NCBI RefSeq assembly: GCF_019703515.2
Contig: NC_059388.1
Location: 1,625,501 to 1,689,500 of the forward strand
Source of the DNA: Myxocyprinus asiaticus
Taxonomy: Eukaryota; Chordata; Actinopteri; Cypriniformes; Catostomidae
Reading direction: 5' to 3'
DNA length: 64,000 nucleotides
A model generated the notes under the pieces. That model was given only the letters and a program-made list of their open reading frames with translations. It was not told the DNA's origin and ran no database searches. The stretch's first letter is position 1; each line of letters opens with the position of its first letter. Shown here piece after piece: positions 21,044 to 34,486 of this stretch. The translations under genes were made by a program, and so were the position numbers.

Positions 21044-24000
21044 GGACTCAAGATGGCACCGAGTATGGCTGCTGCATTGCGAGTTCCGACACAACATAAT
21101 AATGTTTTGTTTGTTTTGTTCACAATTCTTATGTTTTTTGTCTTGGATGTTGTCTGCCTTATTGTCTACGACAGACAAACACTTTTGGACATTGGTTCAG
21201 CAATCTCACACTGTAAACCGGACTTCGCATTCCTCAATGCCGACCCGCTGTTTACAAACACGCAAGCGGAGCCCTTTGTCTGGGCAGCATGGCCGCGGAA
21301 ACGCAGGAGGAAAAGGGGAAACAGAGCCGGCGTTCTCATCAGAGTAAGACGTTGCGCAAATCGACCCCCGCTACCCACTATTCTACTGGCAAATGTTCAG
21401 TCTCTGGATAACAAGCTCTGCGAGCTGAAAGCGCGGATCTCTTTCCAACGAGAGACGAGGGACTGCTGCATTATCTGCCTAACAGAAACTTGGATGTCTG
21501 CGGAGATTCCAGACTCAGACATTGAACCCGTGGGGTTCTCCGTGCACCGAGCGGACAGAGCGAAAGACCTCTCAGGTAAAAGCAGAGGTGGTGGTGTATG
21601 TTTTATGATCAACAAATCCTGGTGTGATCAGAGGAACGTACATTCTATCAAGTCTTTCTGCTCTCCTGATCTGGAATTTCTCATGCTTCTGTGTCGACCA
21701 TTCTGGCTACCGAGGGAATTCACAGCGGTCATTATCACTGCTGTGTACATCCCCCCACAAGCCGACACAGACCGGGCACTCAAGGAACTGTATGGGAGTA
21801 TAAGTGAGCAGGAAACCGCGCACCCTGAGGCCGCGTTCATTGTGACCGGGGACTTTAATAAAGCCAGTTTAAAATCAGTCACACCAAAATATCACCAGCA
21901 CATTAGTTTCAACACACGAGGGGACCGGGTTTTGGACCATTGCTACTCTCCGTTCCGGAATGGCTACAAATCCCTCCCCCGCCCACCATTTTGCAAATTG
22001 GACCACTCTTCCATTCTGCTTCTGCCCGCTTACAGGCAGGAATTGAAACAGGAAGCACCCACCCTCAGAACGATCCAGTGCTGGTCGGACCAATCAGATT
22101 CTACGCTACAAGACTGTTTTGATCACACAGACTGGGAGATGTTCCGGTCTGCCTCTGATGACGACATCGAGCTTTACGCTGATAGCGTAATGTGTTTCAT
22201 CAGAACGTGCATAGAGGACGTCGTTCTGACCAGAACTGTACGAATCTATCCGAATCAGAAACCTTGGATCAATAGCGATGTTCGCGCGGCACTTAATGTG
22301 CGGACCTCCGCTTTTAATTCCGGGAACATGGAGGAGCATAAACAAGCCAGTTATGCCCTCCAAAAAACTATCAGAACCGCAAAACGCCAGTACAGGAGCA
22401 AGATTGAAGGACAGTTTAACACCACCAACTCTAGAAGCATGTGGCAGGGAATTAACATCATCACGGACTTTAAAGGGAATAAAAACTCCGCCATGAACAC
22501 CGCTGCCTCTCTACTGGATGAGCTAAATACTTTTTATGCTCGTTTCGACGGAAATAACACTGCCCTCGCGGAGAGAGCTCTCTCGGCTGAAGCTACAGAG
22601 GTTAGTTCACTCTCCGTCTCTGTAGCGGATGTAACCCGATCCTTCCGACGGGTGAATATCCGCAAAGCCGCTGGCCCAGACGGCATTCCGGGCTGCGTCA
22701 TCAGAGCATGCGCGAACCAGCTGGCTGGTGTTTTTATGGACATTTTCAACCTTTCCCTCTCTTTGTCTGTAGTCCCCACATGCTTTAAAACATCCACCAT
22801 TGTGCCTGTTCCAAAACAATCAAAAATAACTTGTTTAAATGACTGGCGTCCTGTTGCTCTGACCCCTATCATCAGCAAATGTTTTGAGAGACTAATCAGA
22901 GATTACATCTGCTCTGTATTGCCACTCTCTCTTGACCCGCTGCAGTTTGCTTACCGCAACAACCGCTCCACTGATGATTGCATCTACAATACACACTGCT
23001 CTCTCCCACCTGGAAAAAAAGAACACTTATGTGAGAATGCTGTTTGTAGACTACAGCTAAGCATTCAACACCATAGTGCCCTCTAAGCTAGATGAGAAAC
23101 TCCGGGCTCTGGGCTTAAACAGCTCGCTGTGCAGCTGGATCCTGGACTTCCTGTCAAGCAGATGCCAGGTGGTTAGAATAGGCAGCAACATCTCCTCATC
23201 ACTGACCCTCAACATTGGAGCCCCACAGGGCTGTGTTCTCAGCCCACTACTGTATTCCTTGTACACACATGACTGTGTGGAAACACATAGCTCCAATGCC
23301 ATCATTAAGTTTGCTGATGACACGACGGTGGTAGGTCTGATCACTGACAATGATGAAACAGCCTACAGAGAGGAGGTGCACACTCTGACACACTGGTGTC
23401 AGGAGCACAACCTCTCCCTCAACGTCAGTAAGACAAAGGAGCTTGTGGTGGACTTCAGAAGAAAAGACAGAGAACACAGTCCCATCACCATCAATGGAGC
23501 ACCAGTGGAGAGAGTCAGCAGCTTCAAGTTCTTGGGTGTCCACATCACTGAGGAACTCACTTGGTCCATCCACACTGAAGTCGTTGTGAAGAAGGCTCAT
23601 CAGCGCCTCTTCTTCCTGAGATGGCTGAGGAAGTTTGGAATGAACCGCCACATCCTCACACGGTTCTACACCTGCACTGTGGAGAGCATCCTGACTGGCT
23701 GCATCTCTGCCTGGTTACGGCAATAGCACCGCCCACAACCGCAAAGCACTGCAAAGGGTGGTGCGAACTGTCAGACACATCATCGGAGGTGAGCTTCCCT
23801 CCCTCCAGGAAATATATACAAGGCGGTGTGTGAAAAAAGCTCGGAGGATCATCAGAGACTCCAGCCACCCGAGCCATGGGCTGTTCTCACTGCTACCATC
23901 AGGTAGGCGGTATCGCAGCATCAGGACCCGCACCAGCCGACTCCATGATAGCTTCTTCCCCCAAGCAATCAGACTTTTGAACTCTTGATCTCCCACGATC

Positions 24001-24450
24001 AAAATACATCAGCACTTCACTTTATTACTCTTATATCTCACACCGGACTGTCATAAATTATATTATTATTATATTATATTCTCTCTTTACAACTTACTAT
24101 CAACCGACAGTTGAATGTCAATACAGTACAATACTGTACATTCTATATATATATATATATACTTTTTTATATATTTTTATTTTTTATTTTTATTGAATAA
24201 TGTGTATCTATATAGTGCGTATTGTATACTGTACAGTGTATGTTATTATTTGTATACTGTTGAGTGTAATTATGTGTATAACAGATGTTTAAATTGTGTT
24301 GTGTAAATCTGATGTTATTGTAAATTGGTATATGTCTCATCACTGTCACGACTGCTATGTTGATCGGAACTGCACCCAAGAATTTCACACACCATTGCAC
24401 TTGTGTATATGGCTGTGTGACAATAAAGTGATTTGATTTTATTTGATTTG
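21044..24450 (+). mobile_element. CR1/L2-type LINE, near full length
   Basis: Starts at GGACTCAAGATGGCACC and ends in a TGATTTGA-type tail after CAATAAAG. Both sides carry ATATATT (21037-21043 and 24451-24457), a 7-base target duplication. The flanks resume the foldback-arm match, confirming insertion. The coding region has the order endonuclease then reverse transcriptase. The call to the L2 side of the CR1/L2 group rests on protein style and the short-repeat tail. Confidence 0.8.
21053..23988 (+). pseudogene. LINE ORF2: endonuclease-reverse transcriptase
   Basis: The first frame (21053-23086, ATG start) has an N-terminal hydrophobic/basic leader and then an APE-type endonuclease: LANVQSLDNK, CLTETWMS, SRGGGVCFMI, VTGDFNKAS, KLDHSSILLLP. 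RT begins with [15 protein letters not shown] and [20 protein letters not shown] frameshift near 22990 moves into the frame that carries LFVDYS, where a TAA at 23058-23060 replaces the serine before [10 protein letters not shown]. Motif [16 protein letters not shown] and the catalytic FADD (23310-23321) are intact. One extra T near 23718 shifts the last segment (RTVRHIIGGELPSLQEIY) into the frame ending at 23988. Three lesions make it non-functional. It would have nicked target DNA and primed reverse transcription there. Confidence 0.85.
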
Positions 24451-24485
24451 ATATATTATTTTTGAAATCATTCTGGATCCATACA
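24451..24485 (-). repeat. Right foldback arm, outermost block
   Basis: ATATATTATTTTTGAAATCA followed by TTCTGGATCCATA matches the reverse complement of 12712-12760, resuming the arm after the LINE. Confidence 0.6.
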
Positions 24486-25501
24486 AAAACACATTTTGAA
24501 TTTTTGCACTGAGCAAAGGAAAGTCTCAGCTTTCTAACAATATAGTTATTATATTTCCACATGAAACACTTGTTGAGATGTATTTATTTAAATGTAAAAA
24601 TAAATGTATAATAAATTAATAATTTAAATGCTTTCTTTTTTACTTAAGCACATACAACTCAAAGGGCCACATTCATGAACTAATGAACTAATTTTTGTGT
24701 AAATCGTTTGTAAAGCCGTTCTGACATAAATTCATGAACGTTTTTAAAATGTTAGTTGGTACAAACAATTTACACCTGCTCCCCACCACGTGTAAATCGT
24801 GTTTTGAGACATTGGAAGGCTATTTGTTCTTTCAGACAAACTGCCATGACTATGACAGAAGTGAAATTAAATAAGTAATTACAAAAATAACTAAGAATTA
24901 GAGCTCAGGTCAAGCCTCGAGTCCTTCGCCTAGGACAGCGAGCCACACGTTTACACTATCCTCAAAGCAGGATTACATTAACTTGTGAACTACTGAAACC
25001 ACATACTTAATTAAACACGTTTCTTTGATACTTGCATTTATTTCTTCAAAGTCTATTCCCAACTCTGCTTCATACATTGTATATCATTTTTCCAACAGAA
25101 TTGCTTGGCATGGGGTGAAAAGTTTGTGAAAAGACGTCGTTTTTGTTTGATTTTCTCAACAACAACAACAACAGAAAAAGCCTTCTATCGTGACTGGTTG
25201 GACATTTTCTACATTTGAAAATAACTCTATAATTTAGTTTTCACAATTCATTATCGGCACCGACAGGGGCAGACTGGGAAGAGAAATCAGTCCGTTAAGG
25301 GTGAGTCTTGGCCCAACATTAACAAAGATTAATAAATGCTGTAAAAATAATACCTAATGCATTTACTAATGTTAACAAATGTTACCTTTTAATAAAGTGC
25401 TACCCATATTGTAGACTGTAGAAACCATAGTTTTGGTGGAAAACATAGTTTTTCAATAGTAATACTGTAGTAACCATGATTGTTGTAAGCTAACCGTTTT
25501 A

Positions 25502-25537
<36 letters not shown>

Positions 25538-26239
25538 TTGTATTTATTTATTTTTGACGGAAACCATGGTTTTACTATAGTAATATTGTAGTAGCCCAAC
25601 TTGGTTGGTTTTAATACAGTATACTGTATCCATATTGTAACCATAGTTTTACTATAGATTAATCATGGTTAAACTTGTGGTTACTATAGTTTTACTACAA
25701 ATACCACACAATTATGATTTTTAAAACCATAGTTTTTGCATGCAAAACTATTGCGAGGGAATGCAAAACTGCTGCGAGGGCACGCATAACTAATTGCGAG
25801 GGAACGCAATTGTCCTCTAAGGGGCTCTGTAGGTACACAATACAGCATGAAAAAAAAAGAAGAAAAAAGTCCTGCACTCTGTCATAGCTTGCAAATCTTT
25901 ATTAGCTTACAGCATTTCAGTCAAATATCTTCTTCAGGCATTCTGTTAATTTCTCTGAAGATTATTCCAGTTGCAAGTTAATCACTGTTATACCATGATT
26001 TACCCGAGAAGTTTCACCAATGTTGCTGGCGATGTGCTCGACTGAACTAGATAGGCTACCGTTAATGGTGGCGGACATCCTCCTTCCGGTATAAACTGAA
26101 CATTTTTTACACAAAAAAAAAGGTTTGACATGAATTTTTTATTGATCTCTTGGATGGTTTCATTCATAAAAGAACCAATGGCAGCCAAATTAAGCGATGT
26201 CAGTAAGGTGCTCACTTTCTTTCTTTTTTTTGTCTTTTT
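24486..26239. other. No gene; repeat-rich
   Basis: Contains an (ATT)n run at about 25499-25535, scattered ACCATAG/TTTTACTATAG words at 25415-25740 in both orientations, and a three-unit tandem repeat at 25740-25815. No supported coding sequence. Confidence 0.5.
25415..25740. repeat. ACCATAGTTTTACTATAG-type internally repeated element
   Basis: Near-palindromic words of the form ACCATGGTTTTACTATAG occur at least five times in both orientations around an (ATT)n core, as in common fish MITE debris. Confidence 0.45.
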
Positions 26240-26500
26240 TTTTTTCTCCCCTTTTCTCCGCAATTTGGCATGCCCAATTCCCAATGCGCTCTAAGTCCTC
26301 GTGGCGACGTATTGACCTGCCTCAATCCGGGTGGCGGAGGACGAATCTCAGTTGCCTCTGCGTCTGAGACCTCAATTCGCAACCGGGCCAATTGGTTGCA
26401 TAGGAAGCTTGATTGGAGTCATTCAGCACACCCTGGATTTGAACTTGCAACTCCAGGTGTGGTAGTCAGCGTCTTGCTGAGCTACCCATGCCCCCAGTTC
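26240..26500 (-). repeat. tRNA-derived SINE
   Basis: On the minus strand the head begins near 26498 with GGGGGCATGGGTAGCTCAGC (A box), followed by a B box GTTCAAATCC at 26435-26444, the spacing expected for a tRNA-type RNA polymerase III promoter. A GC-rich body follows, with a T/A-rich tail at 26221-26255. It depends on LINE machinery for copying. The exact family was not identified. Confidence 0.7.
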
Positions 26501-26879
26501 CTCACTTTCTTTGTGACCACACCAGCACGTTTGCTAAATCAAAATGTTGTGATTTGAAAGCACTTAGTTTAAAAACAGTTTCATTACTGTTCCACATATT
26601 CCTATTCTCATTTACTACAGAGTCTGGTGTCTTCTTTATATGGCATTTTAATGTTTGTGGATTATGATAATTGTGAATGAACGGACACATGCCCCCTATT
26701 TACAAATGTTTGGAATTCACTAACATACAAACATTTTACTAACAAATCTGGGGGGGTATGAAACCTTCGTGAATCTGGAGGAAAGGTTTCGTGAAGGTAC
26801 ATTTTACGTGCAAATTACACATATATTTACGAAAGTTTCATGAATGAGGCCCAAACTTTGGTTCTGGGACAAAGTGCTT

Positions 26880-27130
26880 CTAAATCAGTGTTTCTCAACT
26901 CGTGGCTCACGACCCAAAAATGGGTCGCAGGTCTGTTCGGATTGGGTCACAGACAGAAAGCGAAAATTTGGGCTGCAGAGGCAAATTTAATGATATTCAT
27001 TTCGTGATCGGCACAGGATTTGCATTAAACATGCTTCTCATGTGAAACGTGCAGTGCGATTGAAGCCTGGCCAATGATCTGCTCTGCTCTAACCTACTAT
27101 AGAGGTGCAGAACACAACACTGATGTGACC
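26880..27130. repeat. hAT-type element end (probable)
   Basis: CAGTGTTTCTCAACTCGTGG followed by CACGACCCAAAAATGGGTCG, an internal palindrome found at the ends of many fish hAT-like elements. The opposite end was not located. Confidence 0.4.
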
Positions 27131-27621
27131 CATTTGAACTATAGTGTGAACTTTCAAGTTTAAAGTGCTATAGAGGAACACTCAAACAGCTAAACAGCCC
27201 CAACATTATAAATATCCCTGGCGAGGAAAAGAGACAACACCTAAAATAAAGGTTTTTCAAATTACACATCATCACCCTTACTAAAATTAATCATTATTTT
27301 ACAAAAGTAACAGTAACTGTGGTATTTTCACAAAAATGTTGTAGTTAATAATCTATTAGGTGGAATCTATTGGAATTCATTTTTACTACAACTGTCACAG
27401 TTATAGTTAAAGTTTCTAAATGTGTTTAGGATAAAAATTTGTTCTAAAAATACTATAAATTGTTATTATTTTTTATAAAGACAAGCTTCTTTGATCTAAC
27501 CACGGTAATAAGGTTTTATCCATGGTCTTACCTGTGCTTATGTGTCATTGCACTGTAAATATAAGGGCAAGTACAAAGGGCTTTAAAGTCTGGATCTCCA
27601 GTACTTATTGACAAATACACT

Positions 27622-28161
27622 CACTGAGCACTTTATTAGGAGCACCTGTACACCTACTCATTCATGTGATTATCTAATCAGCCAATTGTGTGGCAGCAGT
27701 GCAATGCATAAAATCATGCAGATACGGGTCAGGAGCTTCAGTTATGTTCACATCAACCATCATAATGGAGAAAAATCTACCGTCATGATTTCTACCATCG
27801 CATGATTGTTGGTACCAGATGGCTGGTTTTAATAATTCTGTAACTGCTGATCTCCTGGGATTTTAACACACAACAGTCACTATGAATGGTGCCAAAAACA
27901 AAAAAACATCCAGTGAGTGGCAGTTCTACGGACAGAAACAACTTGTTGATGGGAGAGGTCAACGGAGAATGGCCTGACTGGTTTGAGCTGACAGAATGGC
28001 TACGGTAACTCAGATAACCACTCTGTACAATTGTAGTGAGCAGAATAGCATCTCAGAATGCACAACACATCGAACCTTAAGGTGGATGGGCTTCAACAGC
28101 AGAAGACCACATCAGGCACTTTATTAGGACCATAGTGTTCCTAATAAAGTGCTCATTGAGT
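27622..28161. mobile_element. Non-autonomous DNA element (MITE), 540 bp
   Basis: Inverted termini: CACTGAGCACTTTATTAGG at 27622-27640 and CCTAATAAAGTGCTCATTGAG at 28140-28160. The interior has no transposase. The sequence type is very common in teleosts. Confidence 0.7.
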
Positions 28162-29740
28162 TTTCCTCCATGTTTGGCCAAAATAGGATGTTTGGCCATC
28201 CCCAACCTCATTAATTTGGCAGTGGTAGTCACCTAGTCTAAAATAGCTTGGCTGAAAGGTGGGCATCTCATGCAAGTCCAGTTAAATCAACAAATTTATC
28301 AAAGAGCGAACTTTATTGATGATATTGACCACTGCTAGATTGTCGCATAGAATGGTTATAAGTTTACAGCACCATTCCTAATTATAAAGTTCAAAACGCA
28401 CAGTGGATTTTGATTTGGGTGGTAGAGAGGGGATTTTCATGGGTCCATGATTCTACGAACCACTTGCTTCCAAAGATTCCGCCAAAGCCAATCTGTGTAA
28501 ATTTGGAGCAAGTGCAAGGATTTGGAATAGTCATTGTAAATTAAACATAAACTGTTCCAATCATTTAAAAGACAAGCACAGAAGCACATAATGAATGGAA
28601 GCCTTGGTTTAGGTTTACCAGATCATAAAGGTTTGGACGGATTTCGAGAGCTTGAAGAGTCTGGAGATGAAAGCATGCATGGGGAACAATGCGCATAGTG
28701 AGATTAAGATGCCCTAGTAGAGATCATAGGTCTCGCTTGGACATAGATGTAGCAGAAGTGAAAGAGGACATGCATTGACGGAGTGAGTTTATTGAGTGGC
28801 TACCATGTACTGGCTGACAGTACACTAAGTGGTGGGTTCAATCGTTAACTTGAGGCATGCTAACATTATGAAAATCAGACCTTATTATAATGTGATTCGG
28901 GGGGGGGGCCTATATTGATAAAACAAACAAAGCAACAACTACAACAACAACAAAAAAAAAACACCCCGAAGGGGAAAAAATTCACAGTCCAGGGCGACAA
29001 TCTTGATGTCGGGCTGGGCTGGTAAGGGAAGCCTCAAAGGCAATGTGGCTCCATGCCACACAACAGGAACAGACAGGAAACAAACTGGAAACAGACTGAC
29101 AGACAAACAACCTTGACAGGGAACTATTCCACAATGAAATATTTCCACAACGAACTGGTACAGGACAGAGAACACAGGGAATTGAATTAGGGAAGGAAAT
29201 GAGGAGGGTAACAAGGGAAGGCATTTGAGGCAAATTAACTGATAACAAGGTAACAAGGGGGATGAGGTAACACTCACAACTGAACTGACACGAGTGCACA
29301 TGACAATGAGAAAACACAAAGCCAATGAATGACAAGACACAAGAACACATGGCAATGAAAACCAAACAAAGTCATGTGATCACACAACATGACACAATAC
29401 ATAAGTGTCAGAATTAGGCCACAAAAAGTATAAACAAAACCAACAGAAGTGGCTGAACCCTGACACGAAGCCATCTGTAATGTTGGCTTTTCCTTGCATG
29501 GCACCTTTTCTGCAATTTTGATCAATTGGATGGCATGGTTAACAGAAGCATAAGACAGGGAGAAAATGTCAAGGGGGATAAGCCTGTTAATGCTAGGAAC
29601 TGAGCTTAGAAGCGGAGCTGAAAGATCTATGATGAGACTTTTTTTTTTTTTTACCTTAGTATTTCCTAGTGGCAATGCCTAGGGGGTTATTCAAAAATTA
29701 GAAAATGAAGAATGAAAAAAGGGAAGATTAAATAGCCCTT
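28162..29740. other. No gene; repeat debris
   Basis: Includes the inverted partner (28440-28565) of the 8455-8610 repeat, a G8 tract with A-rich sequence near 28900-28970, and 28985-29470, which ends in GAACCCTGACAC as some fish dispersed repeats do. Open frames on the minus strand at 28939-29675 look low-complexity and lack domain signatures. Confidence 0.4.
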
Positions 29741-29749
29741 TTCCACTTC

Positions 29750-30627
29750 CTTTTTAACTTCCTTTTTACTGAGATATTACAATGTTGGGTTCCCTTAGTG
29801 CAGATAAGAGATTTTTTGATACATCAATTGAACTTTGTGAGAGACCGGTTAGATAATTAGATCATTAATTAGGTAACTTGGGATATCTAGTTAAATTGTT
29901 TGAGAGTTCTTGCACGTTGATTGGATTTGAAGGATGTTTATTAATTCCCTTGCTGGTCTAGTTTTGTACCTTGCCTGGTGGGCGAGAAAAGGGCTTAGTT
30001 TTAGGCTCTGGAATAGACAGCAATGTAGAGATTTCCTGAGCAGTTTGGAATGCTGTTCCTGGGTAAAGGTTCGTAGAATGCACAAAACAACCACCGATGG
30101 AACAAGATATAGCTCTGTGACCGGTGAAGTGCCTACTGATCAGTTACAGGTCTACAACAGACCAGCCCAATATGTAATTGAAATACTGAATATATAGATT
30201 TAGCTGAGAAAGACTCGTAGAAAAGGGAGCCATCGTAATTAAGGGCTAGATCGGATATGATAGCAAGATAAGTGTCAAGTTCAACATGTCTCTCTGGAAA
30301 CACTTTGCAGGTTGTATCTCTATATATTTCAAAATCGATGTTAAATTCCACAAGGGTGAGACCTTTGAAGAGCCTGGGGTCACACTCTTTCAGAATGAAT
30401 GAAATATCACCACAATCCTCTATGTGGACTGAAAAGGAGTCAGGGCTGGGCAATCCTGAAAGGACAGAAAAAATTAGAACAGTTCTTCATGAGAAAAATC
30501 CATTGGTGGAGATACTTTCCTTGTAAACAAAAACTCCAGGATTTTTGACACTGGCCAATCTGAAATAGAGAAGTGCTTTTGGGCCAGACGAGCACTTTGG
30601 CATGTCTTCCCCGAAAGAATGATGTTC
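29750..30627 (-). pseudogene. Retroelement gag-like remnant with degenerate zinc knuckle
   Basis: A minus-strand open segment (30453-30133) reads FSVHIEDCGDISFILKECDP, then ERHVELDTYLAIISDLAL and LFYESFSAKS, resembling gag-like ORFs of fish tyrosine-recombinase (DIRS/Ngaro-type) elements. Downstream a degenerate C-x2-C-x4-H-x4-C-type knuckle (CSIGGCFVHST) lies at about 30080-30125, followed by a NPINVQELSNNLTRYP-like stretch near 29860-29940. Multiple stops and shifts. The assignment is from remembered motif style only and could be another retroelement class. DIRS copy C begins directly at its 5' side. Confidence 0.4.
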
Positions 30628-30800
30628 CCTGTCTGTCACTCACTGTCTGACACTAGGGGTTCACTCTTGAGAGCCCCAATCACCTTTGCTTTATTCAGAA
30701 AAGGCCAATGAAAATTGGCGAGTGGAATTTGCATGCCGCTCTCTGACCCAGACATACGGTTATAAAAGGAGATGGCGTGCACCACTCATTCAGACTTGTT
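30628..30800 (+). promoter_or_regulatory. DIRS terminal-repeat promoter, copy C
   Basis: CCAAT (near 30704) facing ATTGG, octamer ATTTGCAT (30727-30734), TATAAAAG (30761-30768). The octamer-TATA gap is 26 bases, against 22 in copy A, owing to a small insertion. Confidence 0.7.
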
Positions 30801-31002
30801 CTTCGGAGCCGAGCGCACATGTGTGTTCATCCCGTCAACTTGCTATTTGCCGCTGGAATTACAGCACGTATCAGCGGTCACCCTCGCACGGTCGAGTGTT
30901 GTGCTTCCCCTGGGCACTTCGGCAGCTGAATCCACAGGTGTAAAAGAGTATATTCAAAAATAGCATATTTTCTCTAAAAGAGCTCGCACAAACTTTTTAA
31001 AC

Positions 31003-33040
31003 ATGTCGTTTCGCCTTTGTGCTACTGGGTGTGGCTGTATCTCACCCCACTGGATGGCCACGAAATCTGTCTCGAGTGCTTGGGTCGCCAGCATGCCGGG
31101 GCAGTTTCTGTGGATGGGTCATGTTCTCACTGTGAGAACATGCCCATGAGAACGTTGTGGTCGCGGCTCTCTTCCTTCTTCGTGAAGCAGAGAGCCAATG
31201 CGGCTGCTTCCCGACCCGGTTCATCCTGCATTGAAACTCAGGTGGCTGGGTCGGTGAGCGCTGTGGGCGATTTGGATGTGGATATGGGAGTTTCTCAGCC
31301 AGCTCAGTCCCCGTGGACCTCCCATCCCCCAGCACGCTCGTTCTGCCCAGTAGGGTTCACGAGTGAGGCAGGCGGTCCACCTCAGGGCGGATTTAATGTC
31401 TCGTTTGGGGCTCGCAATGAGGATGATTTGTCGGTCGCAGCATCAGAGGGTGGGCTCCTGCTTTCGGAAGTGGACGAGTCTACTGAGCTCCCGCTCTTGG
31501 GCGGTAGAGCTCAGGATGAAGTGGACGCTGAGTTGGCAGCCATGCTTGCCCAGGCGACTGCGAACATCGGGCTTGAGTGGAACCCTCCGCCCTGCCCTGA
31601 GGGTTCGCGGCTGGTTGGTTGGTTTCTGGGCTCGGTACCTTTCTTCCCGGAATATAGCTTGCGAAGTTGTGGAAGGCGCCTTTCTCCACCCATACTCGCT
31701 TCGCGAGCTCGTCTACCCTGACTACCCTCGACGGTGGGGCAGCCAAGGGATATGTTGAGCTTCCCCAGGTCGAGCGCGCCGTGGCGGTGCACCTGTGCCC
31801 ACAGGGCACAGCCACCTGGAGGAACCGATCAAGGCTCCCTTCCAAGGTGAGTAAGTTTTCTTTGTCGTTAGTGGCGAAGGTTTACAATGCCATGGGTCAG
31901 GCTGCCTCCGCCTTGCACGCCATGGCCATCCTGCAGGTTCACCAGGCCAAAGCGCTTAAAGACGGTAGGACCAACCAGGGGCTCATGCAGGAACTGCGCA
32001 CCACGACTGACCTCACTCTATGGGTGATGAAAGTCACGGCGTACCCTGGGTCGGACGATGTCCACTTTGGTGGCCCAAGAGCGACAACTGTGGCTCAACC
32101 TTTTAAAGATGCGTGACATCGAGAATGTCTGCTTTCTTGATGCGCCCATCTCCCAAGGTGGGCTCTTTGGCGACACTGTCAAGGACTTTGGCCATCAGTT
32201 CTCGATGGTGAAGTAGCAGACAGAGACCATTAAACACATCCTGCCACGGCGTGACTCGGCCGCCTACAGGCCTCCGAAGTCCAGTGCCCCGTCTGCCTCT
32301 GACCAAGGCAGACGCCCCACCATTGGAGCCCACATGGCGGCCTCCGAGAAGAAGATCCTCCTGCAGGAAGGCGGCACCACCTGCCCGTCAGCCAGCCGCC
32401 AAGAACCCCGGACGGGCTTCGAAGCGGCCCTGTGACAGGCGACCCAGGGACGAGGTTGCTGACTCTGACTGGCCTGACCCAGGTAAGCGTACAGGCTCCA
32501 CTCCTGCCCCTGGGACACCACAAGGTGAGTACTCTAACCGGGTGCCTTCTGGGCCCCAGCACCCAGTTTGTCAGTAAAAGAGCAGTTTCTTCACTCCCTG
32601 GGTCATTCTCCTATGTTCAGCCCTTCCGGCCCTTGTGCTCGCGATGACCAGGCACTGAAATTCTTTCCGGTTAACGAGCGGGATGCGAGTATCTCACATT
32701 CCCTTGTTCTCCATCGAAGGGAAGCTGGCAAACAGGTAAGTGCGGCGGTTTTTGGGGGCCGCTCGCCCGCCCCTGCCACTGGCCACTGTTGCGGGCTCGC
32801 AGGGCAGCACGCCTCCCCCGGATGATCTTCCCCGTGGGGCGTCTGCTTCGCTGCGAACCACCCACCTCAGGCATGATAAAATCAATCATCCCACTGGTGC
32901 CATCAGTGCAGAGGCTGGGAGCCTGGTTAGCGCTTTCCAGCCTGTCACGATGTCTCATCGGGACGATCCGTCTCGGCTACGCGATCCAGTTCGCCAGACG
33001 GCTGCCCAGGTACGGTGGCATCCTCTCCACCGTGGGATTG
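31003..33040 (+). pseudogene. DIRS ORF1 (gag-like), copy C
   Basis: ATG at 31003 opens MSFRLCATGCGC. A frameshift near 31050 leads into the main frame to 31721: HEICLECLGRQHAGAVS and GSCSHCENMPM complete the Cys/His-rich head. An acidic/Ser-rich region and PCPEGSRLVGWFLGSVPFFP follow. After another shift the frame 31667-32116 carries an Ala-rich helical segment (VYNAMGQAASALHAMAILQV) like a gag core. A Pro/Arg/Lys-rich tail lies at 32251-32460. The domain order matches copy A, supporting one original ORF1 of about 600 codons. No catalytic motif. Several frameshifts make it non-functional. Confidence 0.6.

Positions 33041-34486
<1,446 letters not shown>

Larger units (their letters stand above)
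30628..33040 (+). mobile_element. DIRS retrotransposon copy C (family 1, 3'-truncated)
   Basis: Begins GTTCCCTGTCTGTCACTCAC, carries the promoter block and a long ORF1, and stops at about 33040 at the ORF1/RT boundary (AIQFARRLPRYGG). RT, RNase H, recombinase and the 3' terminus are absent. It is the best source for ORF1 sequence in this window. Confidence 0.75.

Noticed and set aside
24115..24562. Tyr/Ile/Asn-rich frames after the LINE ORF
   Set aside because: AT-rich 3' UTR and (TA)n sequence of the LINE.
26240..26500. Genuine tRNA gene
   Set aside because: A and B boxes are present, but the cloverleaf is not maintained and a SINE body follows.
28939..29675. Minus-strand frames of 127-138 codons
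   Set aside because: Overlapping frames of similar length in different phases, hydrophobic/low-complexity composition and no domain; best explained as repeat sequence with few stops.
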